Made by a program: the position numbers and the translations under genes. Below, in pieces: positions 15,842-24,646 of a stretch of 64,000 nucleotides of DNA. Each line of letters starts with the position of its first letter. Positions within the stretch are counted from its first letter, which is position 1. The notes under the pieces are model-generated. The model worked only from the letters and a program-made list of their open reading frames with translations. It had not been told where the DNA came from and made no database searches. The DNA is from Chloroflexota bacterium (GTDB taxonomy: Bacteria; Chloroflexota; Anaerolineae; Aggregatilineales; Phototrophicaceae), in contig JAPPMO010000119.1 of NCBI GenBank assembly GCA_028873975.1, positions 104,651-168,650 of the forward strand, read 5' to 3'.

Positions 15842-18380
15842 CGCGACCAAGATCTATTCTTCGGGCGGTTTTATAGGCGGCAGCAAGAAATCGGTTGTCG
15901 CGCTCGATAATTTTAATATGACCATTGCCGAGTCCCCGGCGACCATCACGACCATCGCGGGCGAAAGCGGCAGCGGCAAAACGACCCTGGCGAACCTGGT
16001 GCTCGGCTTCATCAAGCTCAGCTCGGGCAAAATCATCTTCGACGGTGAAGACATCACCGACATGACGGACGAGCAACTGAAAGAATACCGCCGCAACGTG
16101 CAGGCGGTCTTTCAAGATCCTTTTGGGGTCTATAATCCTTTCTATCGCATCGACCACGTTTTTGACCTTGTCAACAAGCATTTCAGCCTGTCGGACAATC
16201 AGAGCGAATATCGTGATATGGTGGAAGCCGGGCTGAATGTTGTCGGCTTGTACGGCGAGGACGTGCTGCGCAAGTACCCGCACCAGTTAAGCGGCGGACA
16301 GCGGCAGCGCATCATGATGGCCCGCGCTTATATGATCAAGCCGCGCCTGATCGTGGCGGACGAACCCGTCTCTATGGTGGACGCCTCGCTGCGCGCCTCC
16401 ATTCTGGATGCCATGCTGCGCCTGCGCGACGATCACAACATCTCTTTCCTCTATATCACGCACGACTTGAGTACCGCCTACCAAATCGGCGACCAGATCT
16501 ACATGCTCTATCAAGGCACGACTGCCGAACGCGGCAGCGCTATGGATGTCATCGACGCGCCGCAGCACCCTTATGTGCAGCTCTTGATTGATTCCGTGCC
16601 AGTGCCCGACCCGACCGACAAATGGGATGTCAATATCTCGCTGCCGAGCGAAGAGGAGATGCGCACAGCCGCCTCGAAAGGCTGCCGCTATTATCCGCGC
16701 TGCCCGCATCGCATGGACAAATGTCTGGAAGAACAGCCGCCGCTGTTCAAGATGGACAAGCCAAAGCACGAAGCCGCTTGCTACTTGTACGAAGAGAACG
16801 ATGTCGCGCCGATTGAAGCGCCTATCTTTTACAGCAAGCCCAAAACGGATGAGGTATTGCGGCCGGCGCGCCGGTCGCGGGTGCCGCTGGCAGCGGCGGC
16901 AATCGTGCTGATTGTGGCTGCGGCAGCCGCTGTTTACGCAATCAACCAGAATAATGCTGCCATCGCCGCCGAAGCAACGGCTGCAGCGCGCGCTGCCGAA
17001 GCGACTGATGCAGCTATCGCTGCCGCGACCGCCTCGGCTGCCGCCGAAGAAATCACCGCCGCGACCGCTCAAGCCGAAGCTGAAGCCTCAGAACCGACGC
17101 CGATCCCCGAGCAGGATTTCAAGCTGCCCCCCGACGGAGCAAGCGACAAGGGCGCTCTCGCGCTCAATGTGGTGACGATGGCCGAAATCGCCGGCGAGGG
17201 TGACATACACCGGTACAGCTTTGAAGGACTTGACGGTCAAGAGGTCACAGTCAAGATACGGACGGGCGGCGGCGGTTTGAGCGGCGGCAACCTCAACTCG
17301 CCCTACGGCACCATCTATGGACCTGACGGCGAGTTTGTGGCGCCGCTTGGGGACACGGCAGTGCGCCCCAGACGCAGCTACAACGCGCAACTCACGCTGC
17401 GGTCGGGGACCTACACGATTATCGTCGGACCCGCCGAAGTGGACCGCTACGGTCTGGTAGGCGACGCGCCTTATCAGGTGGAAGTCGAAGGCGACGCGCC
17501 TGAAATAGAACCGACGCCCGAGCCGACGCCGATCCCCGAGCAGGATTTCAAGCTGCCCCCCGACGGGGCAAGCGACAAGGGCGCTCTCGCGCTCAATCTG
17601 GTGACGATGGACGAAATCGCCGGTGAGTCTGATAGGCACCGGTACAGCTTTGAAGGACTTGACGGTCAAGAGGTCACAGTCAAGATACGGACGGGCGGCG
17701 GCGGTTTGAGCGGCGGCAACCTCAACTCGCCCTACGGCACCATCTATGGACCTGACGGCGAGTTTGTGGCGCCGCTTGGGGACACGGCAGTGCGCCCCAG
17801 ACGCAGCTATAACGCGCCGCTCATCTTGCGGGCGGGGATATATACAGTCATCGTCGGGGCGGCCGAAGTGGATCGCTATGGTCTGGTAGGCGACGCGCCT
17901 TATCAGGTGGAAGTTGAAGGCGACGAGCCGGCGCCCGCGCCAGAGCCGACAGCCTTGCCGGAAATCGATCCTACGCCCCTGCCGCGGCCAGATTTCATCC
18001 TGTCGTCCGCCGGCGCGCAGGACAAAGGCTCGCTGACCATTGAAGAGTTGACGAAGGATGAAATCACCGATGCTGATGATAAACACAGTTACCGCTTTAC
18101 AGCGACTGCCGGGCAGGATGTATCAGTCAAAATCCGCACCGGCGGCAGTGGCTTAAGCGGCGGCAATCTCAACTCGCCCTATGCTACGATCTATGGACCC
18201 GATGGCGAATTCGTGGCGGCGCTGGGCGATACGGCCGTCCGGCCCAGACGCAGCTACAACGCACAATTAACATTAAAGACGGGGGATTACAGCATCATCG
18301 TTGGCTCGGCGCAAGTGGACCGTTATGGACTAGTTGGCGATGCGCCTTATCAACTGATAGTGGAGAGCGCGGGCAGCTAG
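15813..18380 (+). CDS. DppF-type ABC ATPase fused to a membrane anchor and three repeated beta-rich domains
   Basis: This protein of about 855 residues begins with a complete OppF/DppF-type ATPase: Walker A GESGSGKTT near residue 50, LSGGQRQRIMMARA, LIVADEPVSMVD, and the Cys-rich C-terminal block ending near residue 320. It continues without a stop through a basic patch (RPARRSR) into one membrane segment at about 357-377 (VPLAAAAIVLIVAAAAAVYA). An Ala-rich linker and three repeats starting near residues 435, 578 and 727 follow. Each repeat resembles a PPC-like beta-sandwich (HRYSFEGLDGQEVTVKIRTG, then SGTYTIIVG-like strands). By the positive-inside rule the repeats would lie outside the membrane. 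AGAGGAGG before the ATG at 15813 decides the start. Ordinary family members stop after about 330 residues, so this is an unusual fusion. Confidence 0.8.
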   Translation: MPSPLLQIRDATKIYSSGGFIGGSKKSVVALDNFNMTIAESPATITTIAGESGSGKTTLANLVLGFIKLSSGKIIFDGEDITDMTDEQLKEYRRNVQAVFQDPFGVYNPFYRIDHVFDLVNKHFSLSDNQSEYRDMVEAGLNVVGLYGEDVLRKYPHQLSGGQRQRIMMARAYMIKPRLIVADEPVSMVDASLRASILDAMLRLRDDHNISFLYITHDLSTAYQIGDQIYMLYQGTTAERGSAMDVIDAPQHPYVQLLIDSVPVPDPTDKWDVNISLPSEEEMRTAASKGCRYYPRCPHRMDKCLEEQPPLFKMDKPKHEAACYLYEENDVAPIEAPIFYSKPKTDEVLRPARRSRVPLAAAAIVLIVAAAAAVYAINQNNAAIAAEATAAARAAEATDAAIAAATASAAAEEITAATAQAEAEASEPTPIPEQDFKLPPDGASDKGALALNVVTMAEIAGEGDIHRYSFEGLDGQEVTVKIRTGGGGLSGGNLNSPYGTIYGPDGEFVAPLGDTAVRPRRSYNAQLTLRSGTYTIIVGPAEVDRYGLVGDAPYQVEVEGDAPEIEPTPEPTPIPEQDFKLPPDGASDKGALALNLVTMDEIAGESDRHRYSFEGLDGQEVTVKIRTGGGGLSGGNLNSPYGTIYGPDGEFVAPLGDTAVRPRRSYNAPLILRAGIYTVIVGAAEVDRYGLVGDAPYQVEVEGDEPAPAPEPTALPEIDPTPLPRPDFILSSAGAQDKGSLTIEELTKDEITDADDKHSYRFTATAGQDVSVKIRTGGSGLSGGNLNSPYATIYGPDGEFVAALGDTAVRPRRSYNAQLTLKTGDYSIIVGSAQVDRYGLVGDAPYQLIVESAGS
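17094..17928 (+). repeat. Two near-identical 429-bp tandem repeats inside the fused ATPase gene
   Basis: The segment from 17094 recurs from 17523 at an offset of exactly 429 bases, with only scattered differences up to about 17928. A third, more diverged copy starts about 447 bases later (GAT codon of the repeat at 17991). The offsets are multiples of three, so the reading frame is kept. The DNA-level identity indicates a recent duplication of one repeat domain. Confidence 0.85.
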
Positions 18381-18419
18381 ACGGCGCATGACAATCGTCG
18401 TGGATAATGCCATCCAGGC

Positions 18420-18456
18420 GCCCCTGCGCGATCTTTCGCGGAGGGGCAACTTTTTT
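18420..18456 (+). terminator. Rho-independent terminator of the family-5 importer operon
   Basis: A 12-base stem (GCCCCTGCGCGA with TCGCGGAGGGGC, one mismatch) with a four-base loop is followed by AAC and six Ts. It lies 40 bases after the fused ATPase stop and marks the end of that operon. Confidence 0.85.
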
Positions 18457-18501
18457 CCGACGCCGTTGAACGGGATCTATTGAAAGAACAGGGGCAAAAG
18501 C

Positions 18502-18529
18502 TTGACACCGCCAGCAATAGGGTTAAACT
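18502..18529 (+). promoter_or_regulatory. Putative promoter of the PhyH-ROK-NanE gene run
   Basis: A consensus -35 TTGACA at 18502-18507 is followed after 16 bases by TAAACT at 18524-18529. It lies between the preceding terminator and the PhyH gene start at 18609, as expected for a new transcription unit. Confidence 0.5.
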
Positions 18530-18608
18530 TTTCCTGCGTCCATATCAGATCATGGTCTAAGCGACGCGGATTTGAAAGCGTTTCTGTCTAGCTGTAGAGG
18601 GAGTTGTG

Positions 18609-19400
18609 ATGTTAAGTCAAGAACAGATTGATTTCTTTCACGAGAATGGATTCCTGCGGATCCCGCAAGTCTATTCCGAAGACGAAATCAATGAGATGTC
18701 GGATAGCCTTGACCGTTTGATCGATGACTGGGCTTTGACCAGCCCGGGCTGGTCGGGTCCCTGGCGCGATGTTTATTTGGACGCGGAAGTCGAAAAGCAG
18801 GTCAAGCTAACCGCCATGCACGACTTGCACCTGTACTCCGACGCCTGGATGCGCGCGGCCACCAATCCCAAGCTGGCGACGGCGCTATCCCAACTATTGG
18901 ATTCGAGCGTCGAATTGCACCACACAACCATGCACATCAAGCCGCCGCAGACCGGCCATCCCTTCCCTATGCACCAGGATTCTCCTTTCTACGAACATAC
19001 CGATGGACGTTTTATCGATACGCTGGCGCACCTGGACGACACCTTCCACGAAAACGGCGAGATCCGCTTCCTGGCCGGTTCTCATAAAAGCGGGAAGCTC
19101 CCCCACATTCTTAAGAATCCGGATGGGACCTCCTGCTCGCCCCACCTCAATACCGACGCATACAAACTGGAAGATACCGTGCCCGTGCCAGCCAAACGCG
19201 GCGACGTCGTTGTCTTCCACATTTACTGCATTCATGGCTCCTACATCAACCAGACCACAGAGCCGCGCCGAATGGTGCGCATGGGTTATCGCGATCCGCA
19301 TAATGATCAACTGGCGGGCCAGAGCAATGGACGCCCCGGCTTGATCGTTAAAGGCTATCGTGAACGACGTGGCGACGAAGAATTGTTGAAACTAACGTAG
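18609..19400 (+). CDS. Phytanoyl-CoA dioxygenase (PhyH) family Fe(II)/2-oxoglutarate oxygenase
   Basis: This protein of about 263 residues has the PhyH pattern. The N-terminal QIDFFHENGFLRIPQVYS opens the fold, the iron ligands His-x-Asp are in FPMHQDSPFYEH, and the distal His is in FHIYCIHGSYINQT with the 2-oxoglutarate-binding Arg in EPRRMVRMGYRDP. It would hydroxylate an organic substrate using oxygen, 2-oxoglutarate and Fe(II), implying aerobic metabolism. AGAGGGAG before the ATG at 18609 fits as ribosome site; a GTG one codon earlier is also possible. Such enzymes are common next to sugar-catabolism genes in this kind of genome, usually with unknown substrates. It heads a plus-strand run with a ROK kinase 15 bases downstream. 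Confidence 0.85.
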   Translation: MLSQEQIDFFHENGFLRIPQVYSEDEINEMSDSLDRLIDDWALTSPGWSGPWRDVYLDAEVEKQVKLTAMHDLHLYSDAWMRAATNPKLATALSQLLDSSVELHHTTMHIKPPQTGHPFPMHQDSPFYEHTDGRFIDTLAHLDDTFHENGEIRFLAGSHKSGKLPHILKNPDGTSCSPHLNTDAYKLEDTVPVPAKRGDVVVFHIYCIHGSYINQTTEPRRMVRMGYRDPHNDQLAGQSNGRPGLIVKGYRERRGDEELLKLT

Positions 19401-19415
19401 CTGGCAAGGTCATAG

Positions 19416-20324
19416 GTGAGCGACTGGGTTTCCGCGTGCGTCGTCGGCGTCGATATCGGCGGCAGCAAGATCAGCGCAGGTTTGGTCACGTCAACGGGCG
19501 AGATCTTGCGGCGGCGCTCAGTCGCTACTCCCGCTACACCATCAGCGATCCTGGCTGAAGTTAAGCGACTGTGTCATGAGTTGATCGCCGGTTTCCAGGG
19601 CGAGATCGTCGCTATCGGGGTCGGCAGCGCCGGCATGGTTGACAGCAAGAGCGGACAAGTGATCCACGCCAATGACAACCTGCCCGGCTGGACCGGCACA
19701 TGTCTGTCCGCGCTTGATATTGGCGGCGGGCTTCCCGTCTTGGCCGAGAACGACGCGCGCGCGTTTGCCTATGGCGAGGCGAAGATGGGCGCGGGCCGGG
19801 ACTATAGGTCCTTGCTCTGTGTCACGGTTGGAACCGGCGTCGGCGGCGGCATCATCCTTGATGGCGAGATCTGGCGCGGTCCCAACTACAGCGCCGGCGA
19901 AATCGGCTATCTGGTAGTCGGCTGGGAAGGGGATAGCCCGATCATCCTCGATCAATTCGTCTCGGGACCCGGCATCGAAGGCGCGTACCAAGCCTCCACG
20001 GGAACGGAAGATCATATACCGCTCACCGAAATCGCTCGCCGCGCCTATGGGGGCGAGCTTGTCGCGGCGCAGACCATACAAGACAAAGCGCGACAACTTG
20101 GCATCATACTGGGCGGATTCGCCGCGTCGATCAATCCGGCCGCGCTGGTGATCGGCGGCGGCGTAGCGCAAATCGGCGAGCTTTGGTGGGAGGCGCTGGA
20201 AAGTTCCTTCCGAGAGAGCGCGCCATCGCTGCTGCGTTCGACGCCGATACTGCCGGCGAAGCTGGGCCTGGAAGCCGTGCTGCTGGGCGCGGCCATGCTG
20301 GCTTGGGACAAGGCGACCTCATGA
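19416..20324 (+). CDS. ROK family sugar kinase lacking the usual zinc motif
   Basis: This 302-residue protein starts with GTG and has the ROK ATP-binding motif GVDIGGSKISAGLV, the conserved VLAENDARAFAYGE segment and TVGTGVGGGIILDGEIW. ROK kinases normally continue with Gly-Glu-x-Gly-His and a Cys-x-Cys-Gly-x-x-Gly-Cys zinc site. Here the corresponding stretch is GEIGYLVVGWEGDSPIILDQ, with Tyr for His and no cysteines. The zinc-free form occurs in some divergent ROK members. Its stop overlaps the DUF4127 gene by four bases, and NanE follows, so N-acetylmannosamine or a related amino sugar is the most plausible substrate. This assignment is inferred from context. Confidence 0.8.
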   Translation: MSDWVSACVVGVDIGGSKISAGLVTSTGEILRRRSVATPATPSAILAEVKRLCHELIAGFQGEIVAIGVGSAGMVDSKSGQVIHANDNLPGWTGTCLSALDIGGGLPVLAENDARAFAYGEAKMGAGRDYRSLLCVTVGTGVGGGIILDGEIWRGPNYSAGEIGYLVVGWEGDSPIILDQFVSGPGIEGAYQASTGTEDHIPLTEIARRAYGGELVAAQTIQDKARQLGIILGGFAASINPAALVIGGGVAQIGELWWEALESSFRESAPSLLRSTPILPAKLGLEAVLLGAAMLAWDKATS

Positions 20325-21784
20325 AGCTCGGCTTGATCCCGCTGGACGAGCGCCCGGCCTGCGCGCGTTATCCGCAAATGATTGGCGACATCGCGGGCCT
20401 GAAACTGCTGGCGCCGCCGGCCGCTGCGCTCAGTCGAATGCGTGAACCCGGCAATTGCTTGGCGATCGCCGGCTGGTTGCGCGAAAACGCGAGCGAACTT
20501 GACGCCCTGATTGTATCGATTGATATGCTGGTCTACGGCGGGTTGACAGCGTCGCGCATTACCGACGACGCAACGGCCGCGCTCCTCAGCCGCCTGGATA
20601 TCCTGCGCGAGCTGAAGCGGGGACATCCTCGCCTGCGTATCTATGGCTTCAATCTCATCACACGGATTTCCGGCAATCCCGATAGCGTCGCCGAACCCGA
20701 GTATTGGAGCGAATCGGGCCCGCAGATCTATCAATACTCTCAAGCCTACGACGCGCGCCGCTGGGGAGCTGGACCCGCGCCACAGCGAGAGCAGTTGCAG
20801 GAAAGCCATTTGCTGGATGTGCTGCGCCGACGGCTGCGCAATCATATCGTTAATCTGGCCGTTCTGGATTTATTGGCGGAGAATGTCTTTGACCTCTTGG
20901 TGATCAGCTCGGACGATACCAGCGAATATGGCTTTGGCACGCGCGAAAAAGTCTGGATTCAAGAATGGGTCGATCGGCGCGGCGGCGACGAAAGCTTGCT
21001 CGTGTACCCGGGCGCGGATGAGGTCGCCTGTGCGTTGCTGGCGCGCACCTTTGTCGATATCCTCGAGCAAGCGCCGCGTTTTTTCACGCATTATGCCATC
21101 GAGGCCGATAAAGATCGCACCGCCCCTTTTGAGGACGGACCGGTATGCTTGACCTTGCAGCGGCAGATCCGCGCTGTTGGCGGAACACAAGTTGACGACA
21201 TCGCTGAAGCCGATATGATCGTCGCCGTCAATCCACCGGCGCCGAGCGCTCGATCATTCTTCCAGCCCGAGCAAGCGGAGAGTGATCGACGCTATCGCCA
21301 AGGCGCTCTCATAGACCTTGCCGAACAGATCGGGCGCTGGATTAACGAAGGGCGCCGTGTCATCGTCTGTGACCTGGCCTATCCCAATGGCAGCGACCCG
21401 GTCTTGATCGAGGCGCTGCAGCAGAAGATTCGGCTCCGGGATCTAGCAGCCTACGGCGGCTGGAATACCGCGGGCAATACAATCGGAGTGGCGCTCGCGC
21501 AGGGCATTGCGCAACTGCGCGACTTCAATCAAGAAGAGGCGCTGCGATTCTTGACGCATCGTTTTGCAGAGGACTTCTGCTTTATGCATCAGCTGCGCCC
21601 GACCATGAACGCCGACATGCCCCGCTACGATGATACGACCGAGGCGGCAATGATCGAACTTGTCAGCCGCGGATTGAATGACCGAATCCGGCATTTGTCC
21701 GGTCTTGGCGCTTGGCGGGTGAGTAATGTTCGCTTGCCCATGAAGCGCCGCTTTGAAATCGACTTCGATCTGGAGCGCTTGTGA
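20321..21784 (+). CDS. DUF4127 family protein
   Basis: This protein of about 487 residues begins [20 protein letters not shown], the characteristic opening of DUF4127 proteins. Further family-like blocks are [65 protein letters not shown] and [19 protein letters not shown]. There is no signal peptide and no membrane segment, so it is probably cytoplasmic. The family has no established biochemical function that I know of. It overlaps the ROK kinase by ATGA and the NanE epimerase start by GTGA, so the three are translationally coupled. This context points to a role in amino-sugar or N-acyl-sugar catabolism. Confidence 0.8.
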   Translation: MKLGLIPLDERPACARYPQMIGDIAGLKLLAPPAAALSRMREPGNCLAIAGWLRENASELDALIVSIDMLVYGGLTASRITDDATAALLSRLDILRELKRGHPRLRIYGFNLITRISGNPDSVAEPEYWSESGPQIYQYSQAYDARRWGAGPAPQREQLQESHLLDVLRRRLRNHIVNLAVLDLLAENVFDLLVISSDDTSEYGFGTREKVWIQEWVDRRGGDESLLVYPGADEVACALLARTFVDILEQAPRFFTHYAIEADKDRTAPFEDGPVCLTLQRQIRAVGGTQVDDIAEADMIVAVNPPAPSARSFFQPEQAESDRRYRQGALIDLAEQIGRWINEGRRVIVCDLAYPNGSDPVLIEALQQKIRLRDLAAYGGWNTAGNTIGVALAQGIAQLRDFNQEEALRFLTHRFAEDFCFMHQLRPTMNADMPRYDDTTEAAMIELVSRGLNDRIRHLSGLGAWRVSNVRLPMKRRFEIDFDLERL

Positions 21785-22482
21785 ACGCCGATGCTTTCCT
21801 CGCCGCCGTCAAAGGCAAGCTGATCGTATCTTGTCAGGCGCTGGAAGATGAGCCGCTGCATGGCTCGTCAATCATGGCGAAGATGGCGACGGCGGCGGAA
21901 ATCGGCGGCGCGGCCGCCATCCGCGCCAACAGCCCGGCCGATATCCGCGCCATCAAAGAAGCGGTCGATTTGCCGGTGATCGGCTTGTACAAACGCGGCG
22001 ACAGCGGCGTTTACATCACACCGACATTTGACGACGCGGCGGCTATCGCCGCGGCCGGCGCCGATATCATCGCTCTCGATTGCACGGCGCGTCCGCGCCC
22101 CGACGGCGCGCGTCTGCGCGATCTGCTGGCGCGCATTCACGCCGAGCTGGGCAAACCTGTTTTCGCCGATATATCGACGCTGGAGGAAGCGCAGGCGGCT
22201 GCTGAATACGGCGTTGCCATGGCGGGACCGACGCTGTCCGGCTATACCGATGCGCGCTCGATTTCTACCGCGACTGCCGAGCCCGACTATGCGTTGTTGG
22301 GAGCGATGATCGCGGCGCTGCCCGTCCCGGTGATCGCCGAAGGGCGGATTCATAGTCCGCGGCAGGCGCGACAGGCGCTGGATATGGGCGCGTGGGCGGT
22401 GGTGGTTGGCTCTGCCATCACGAGACCTCGTACAATCACCGCTCGCTTTGCGTCGGCGCTGCGGGATGACGATGGATATTGA
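21781..22482 (+). CDS. nanE: N-acetylmannosamine-6-phosphate 2-epimerase (NanE family)
   Basis: This 233-residue TIM barrel carries the NanE opening [16 protein letters not shown], followed by [45 protein letters not shown] (catalytic-site region), [27 protein letters not shown] and [14 protein letters not shown]. The length is normal for the family. It converts N-acetylmannosamine 6-phosphate to N-acetylglucosamine 6-phosphate, a late step of sialic-acid and ManNAc use. The start GTG overlaps the DUF4127 stop by four bases. No NanA lyase of clear identity lies next to it, so the source may be free ManNAc rather than sialic acid. Confidence 0.85.
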   Translation: MNADAFLAAVKGKLIVSCQALEDEPLHGSSIMAKMATAAEIGGAAAIRANSPADIRAIKEAVDLPVIGLYKRGDSGVYITPTFDDAAAIAAAGADIIALDCTARPRPDGARLRDLLARIHAELGKPVFADISTLEEAQAAAEYGVAMAGPTLSGYTDARSISTATAEPDYALLGAMIAALPVPVIAEGRIHSPRQARQALDMGAWAVVVGSAITRPRTITARFASALRDDDGY

Positions 22483-22518
22483 CACAATGTTTTGATTGAT
22501 CGAATGCGGGAGCAAGGT

Positions 22519-23538
22519 ATGAAAACGCTTGGTTTCCTCGGTGTGGCGCATATCCACACGCCGGGCTTTGTCAACAGAATCAATGAACGACCCGACGAGT
22601 TCCGTGTCAAAGCGCTTTGGGATAATCAGCCGGACCGGGCGCGGATCGCCGCGGCTCATCTAAAGGACTGCGCCGTCAAGGATATCGATGCGATCGTGGG
22701 GGACGACGAAATCGATGCCGTCGTCGTCTGTTCGGAGACGGCGCTGCACCGCGAACTGGTAGAAGCTGCGGCGGCGGCCGGCAAAGATATGTTCGTGGAA
22801 AAACCGCTGGGCATCACAGCTTGCGACGCTTATGCCATGCAAAAGGCGATCGACGATGCCGGGCTGATCTTCCAGATCGGGCATTTCATGCGCGGTTACC
22901 CCTTCTTGCGCGTCATCAAACGCTTGATCGACGACGGCGCCTTGGGGACGATTACCCGAATCCGCCACAGCAACGTGCATCATGGCGCCATCGGCGGGTG
23001 GTTTGATGCCGGCAATGGCTGGTACGACGATGGCTGGCTGTGGATGACGGACTTGGAGAAATCGGGTATGGGCGGTTTTGGCGACTTGGGCGCGCATTCG
23101 CTGGACGTGTTGATGTGGCTCATGGGTGATGTCTTGTCCGTCACGGCGCAGATGGATTCGCTGCTGGGCAAGTACCCCTGCGACGAATACGGCGAAGGCA
23201 TGCTGCGCTTTGCCAATGGCGCGATTGGGACGCTGGCGGCGGGCTGGGTCGATCTGGCGCGCACGATGCCCATCCATGTCAGCGGCACGGAGGGCGTCGC
23301 CTATGTCGATGATGACAAATTGTATGTAAAATCTGATAAGCTGCCGGGGGCGGAGCTGCGCGAATGGACGGACCTGCCCGAGGCGTTGCCCCATGCCTTC
23401 GACTTGTTCCTCGATGCGCTCGTTGGGCAAGACGCGCCGCTGATTTCGGCGAAAGAAGCGGCTGACCGCACAGCCGTGATGGAAGCGTTTTATCAAGCTG
23501 CGGAATCGAATACTTGGGTTCAGCCTCAAAGATCATAA
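22519..23538 (+). CDS. Gfo/Idh/MocA family oxidoreductase
   Basis: This protein of about 339 residues has an N-terminal Rossmann domain (KTLGFLGVAHIHTPGF), the strand VVVCSETALHRELV and the family motif DMFVEKPLGITACDAY, where the Lys of EKP is catalytic or cofactor-contacting. The C-terminal alpha/beta domain contains GGFGDLGAHSLDVLMWLMGD, with the Gly-Asp-x-Gly-x-His pattern. It would oxidise or reduce a sugar or inositol derivative with NAD(P). The ATG at 22519 follows GGGAG and is preferred to a TTG nine codons earlier. It lies 36 bases after nanE and 15 bases before a second oxidoreductase of the same family. Confidence 0.85.
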   Translation: MKTLGFLGVAHIHTPGFVNRINERPDEFRVKALWDNQPDRARIAAAHLKDCAVKDIDAIVGDDEIDAVVVCSETALHRELVEAAAAAGKDMFVEKPLGITACDAYAMQKAIDDAGLIFQIGHFMRGYPFLRVIKRLIDDGALGTITRIRHSNVHHGAIGGWFDAGNGWYDDGWLWMTDLEKSGMGGFGDLGAHSLDVLMWLMGDVLSVTAQMDSLLGKYPCDEYGEGMLRFANGAIGTLAAGWVDLARTMPIHVSGTEGVAYVDDDKLYVKSDKLPGAELREWTDLPEALPHAFDLFLDALVGQDAPLISAKEAADRTAVMEAFYQAAESNTWVQPQRS

Positions 23539-23553
23539 AAGGAGCGATAGAAC

Positions 23554-24609
23554 ATGAGCACATTGAAAGTGGGTGTGATTGGCGTCGGCGGGATCGCCCG
23601 CACGCATATGCCGGGTTGGGAAGCGTCGCCCCATGCCGAAGTGGTGGCCGGCGCCGATCTGGCGCCCGAGGCGCTGGAGCGCTGGAGCCGCGATTGGAAT
23701 GTCAGCAAGCTGGAGACAGACTCCGCCGCCGTCATCAACGACCCGGATATCGACATTATCGATGTCTGCACCCCCAATATGTATCACGCCCCTTTGTCCA
23801 TCGCCGCGCTGGAAGCGGGCAAGCACGTCATCTGTGAAAAGCCGCTGGCGCCCACCCCCGCCGATGTCCAGCGCATGATTGAGGCTCGCGACAAATCCGG
23901 CAAGCTGCTGATGACCGCGCAGCATTTTCGCTTTGCAGGCACATCTAAAGCGCTGAAAGCGGAGATTGACGGGGGCGCGCTGGGCGAGATCTATCACGCC
24001 CGCAGTTGGATGCTGCGCCGGTCTGGCATCCCTACCAGCCTCGCCTTCCTCTCCAGCGAGCATAGCGGCGGCGGCGCCTGCATCGATATCGGCGTGCACA
24101 TACTCGATTTGACGCTCTGGATGATGGGCAATCCAGAGCCGGTCTCGGTTACCGGCGTCGCGCGCCGAGAGCTGGCCAGCAACCCCATGGCTTTCGGGCG
24201 CTGGCCCCGCTATGGGCGCATTCCTGAAGGAATGGATGTCGAAGAGATGGCCATGGCTTTTGTTCGCTTCGCAACTGGCGCGACATTGGTATTCGAAATA
24301 TCCTGGCTGCTGCATCACGACATTGAAGGCGAAGATATGCAGATGTGGCTCTATGGCAGCGACGGCGGCTCGCATTGGCCCAAGTGCGAGGTTTACGACA
24401 CCAATTACGACGACATGCAACTCTACAATCGTAAACTGAAATTGACGCAGAATTTTTCCGAGCCGCACGCGCAGGAATGCGTCGAATTCGCGCAGGCCAT
24501 CGTCGATGGCGCGCCATCGCCGGTGCCGGCCGAGCAGTCGCTGCAGGTGATGAAGATCCTCAACGGCATCTATGAAAGCCAGAAGACGGGCCGTGAGGTC
24601 ATGCTGTAA
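23554..24609 (+). CDS. Gfo/Idh/MocA family oxidoreductase
   Basis: This 351-residue oxidoreductase starts after a good AAGGAG site. The NAD(P)-binding fold is shown by KVGVIGVGGIARTHMPGWEA, IIDVCTPNMYHAPLSI and HVICEKPLAPTPADV. The substrate domain includes GGACIDIGVHILDLTLWMMG. It is only distantly similar to the preceding family member, so the two likely act on different intermediates. It is the last enzyme of the PhyH-ROK-NanE run; a lipoprotein gene starts 37 bases downstream. Confidence 0.85.
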   Translation: MSTLKVGVIGVGGIARTHMPGWEASPHAEVVAGADLAPEALERWSRDWNVSKLETDSAAVINDPDIDIIDVCTPNMYHAPLSIAALEAGKHVICEKPLAPTPADVQRMIEARDKSGKLLMTAQHFRFAGTSKALKAEIDGGALGEIYHARSWMLRRSGIPTSLAFLSSEHSGGGACIDIGVHILDLTLWMMGNPEPVSVTGVARRELASNPMAFGRWPRYGRIPEGMDVEEMAMAFVRFATGATLVFEISWLLHHDIEGEDMQMWLYGSDGGSHWPKCEVYDTNYDDMQLYNRKLKLTQNFSEPHAQECVEFAQAIVDGAPSPVPAEQSLQVMKILNGIYESQKTGREVML

Positions 24610-24646
24610 ACGAGACTGGCATCCATCGAGTTTGGCATTGTCGAAA

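Noticed and set aside
17088-18086. Minus-strand open frame across the repeat domains
   Set aside because: It simply mirrors the tandem repeats, and the plus-strand frame is continuous with the ATPase.
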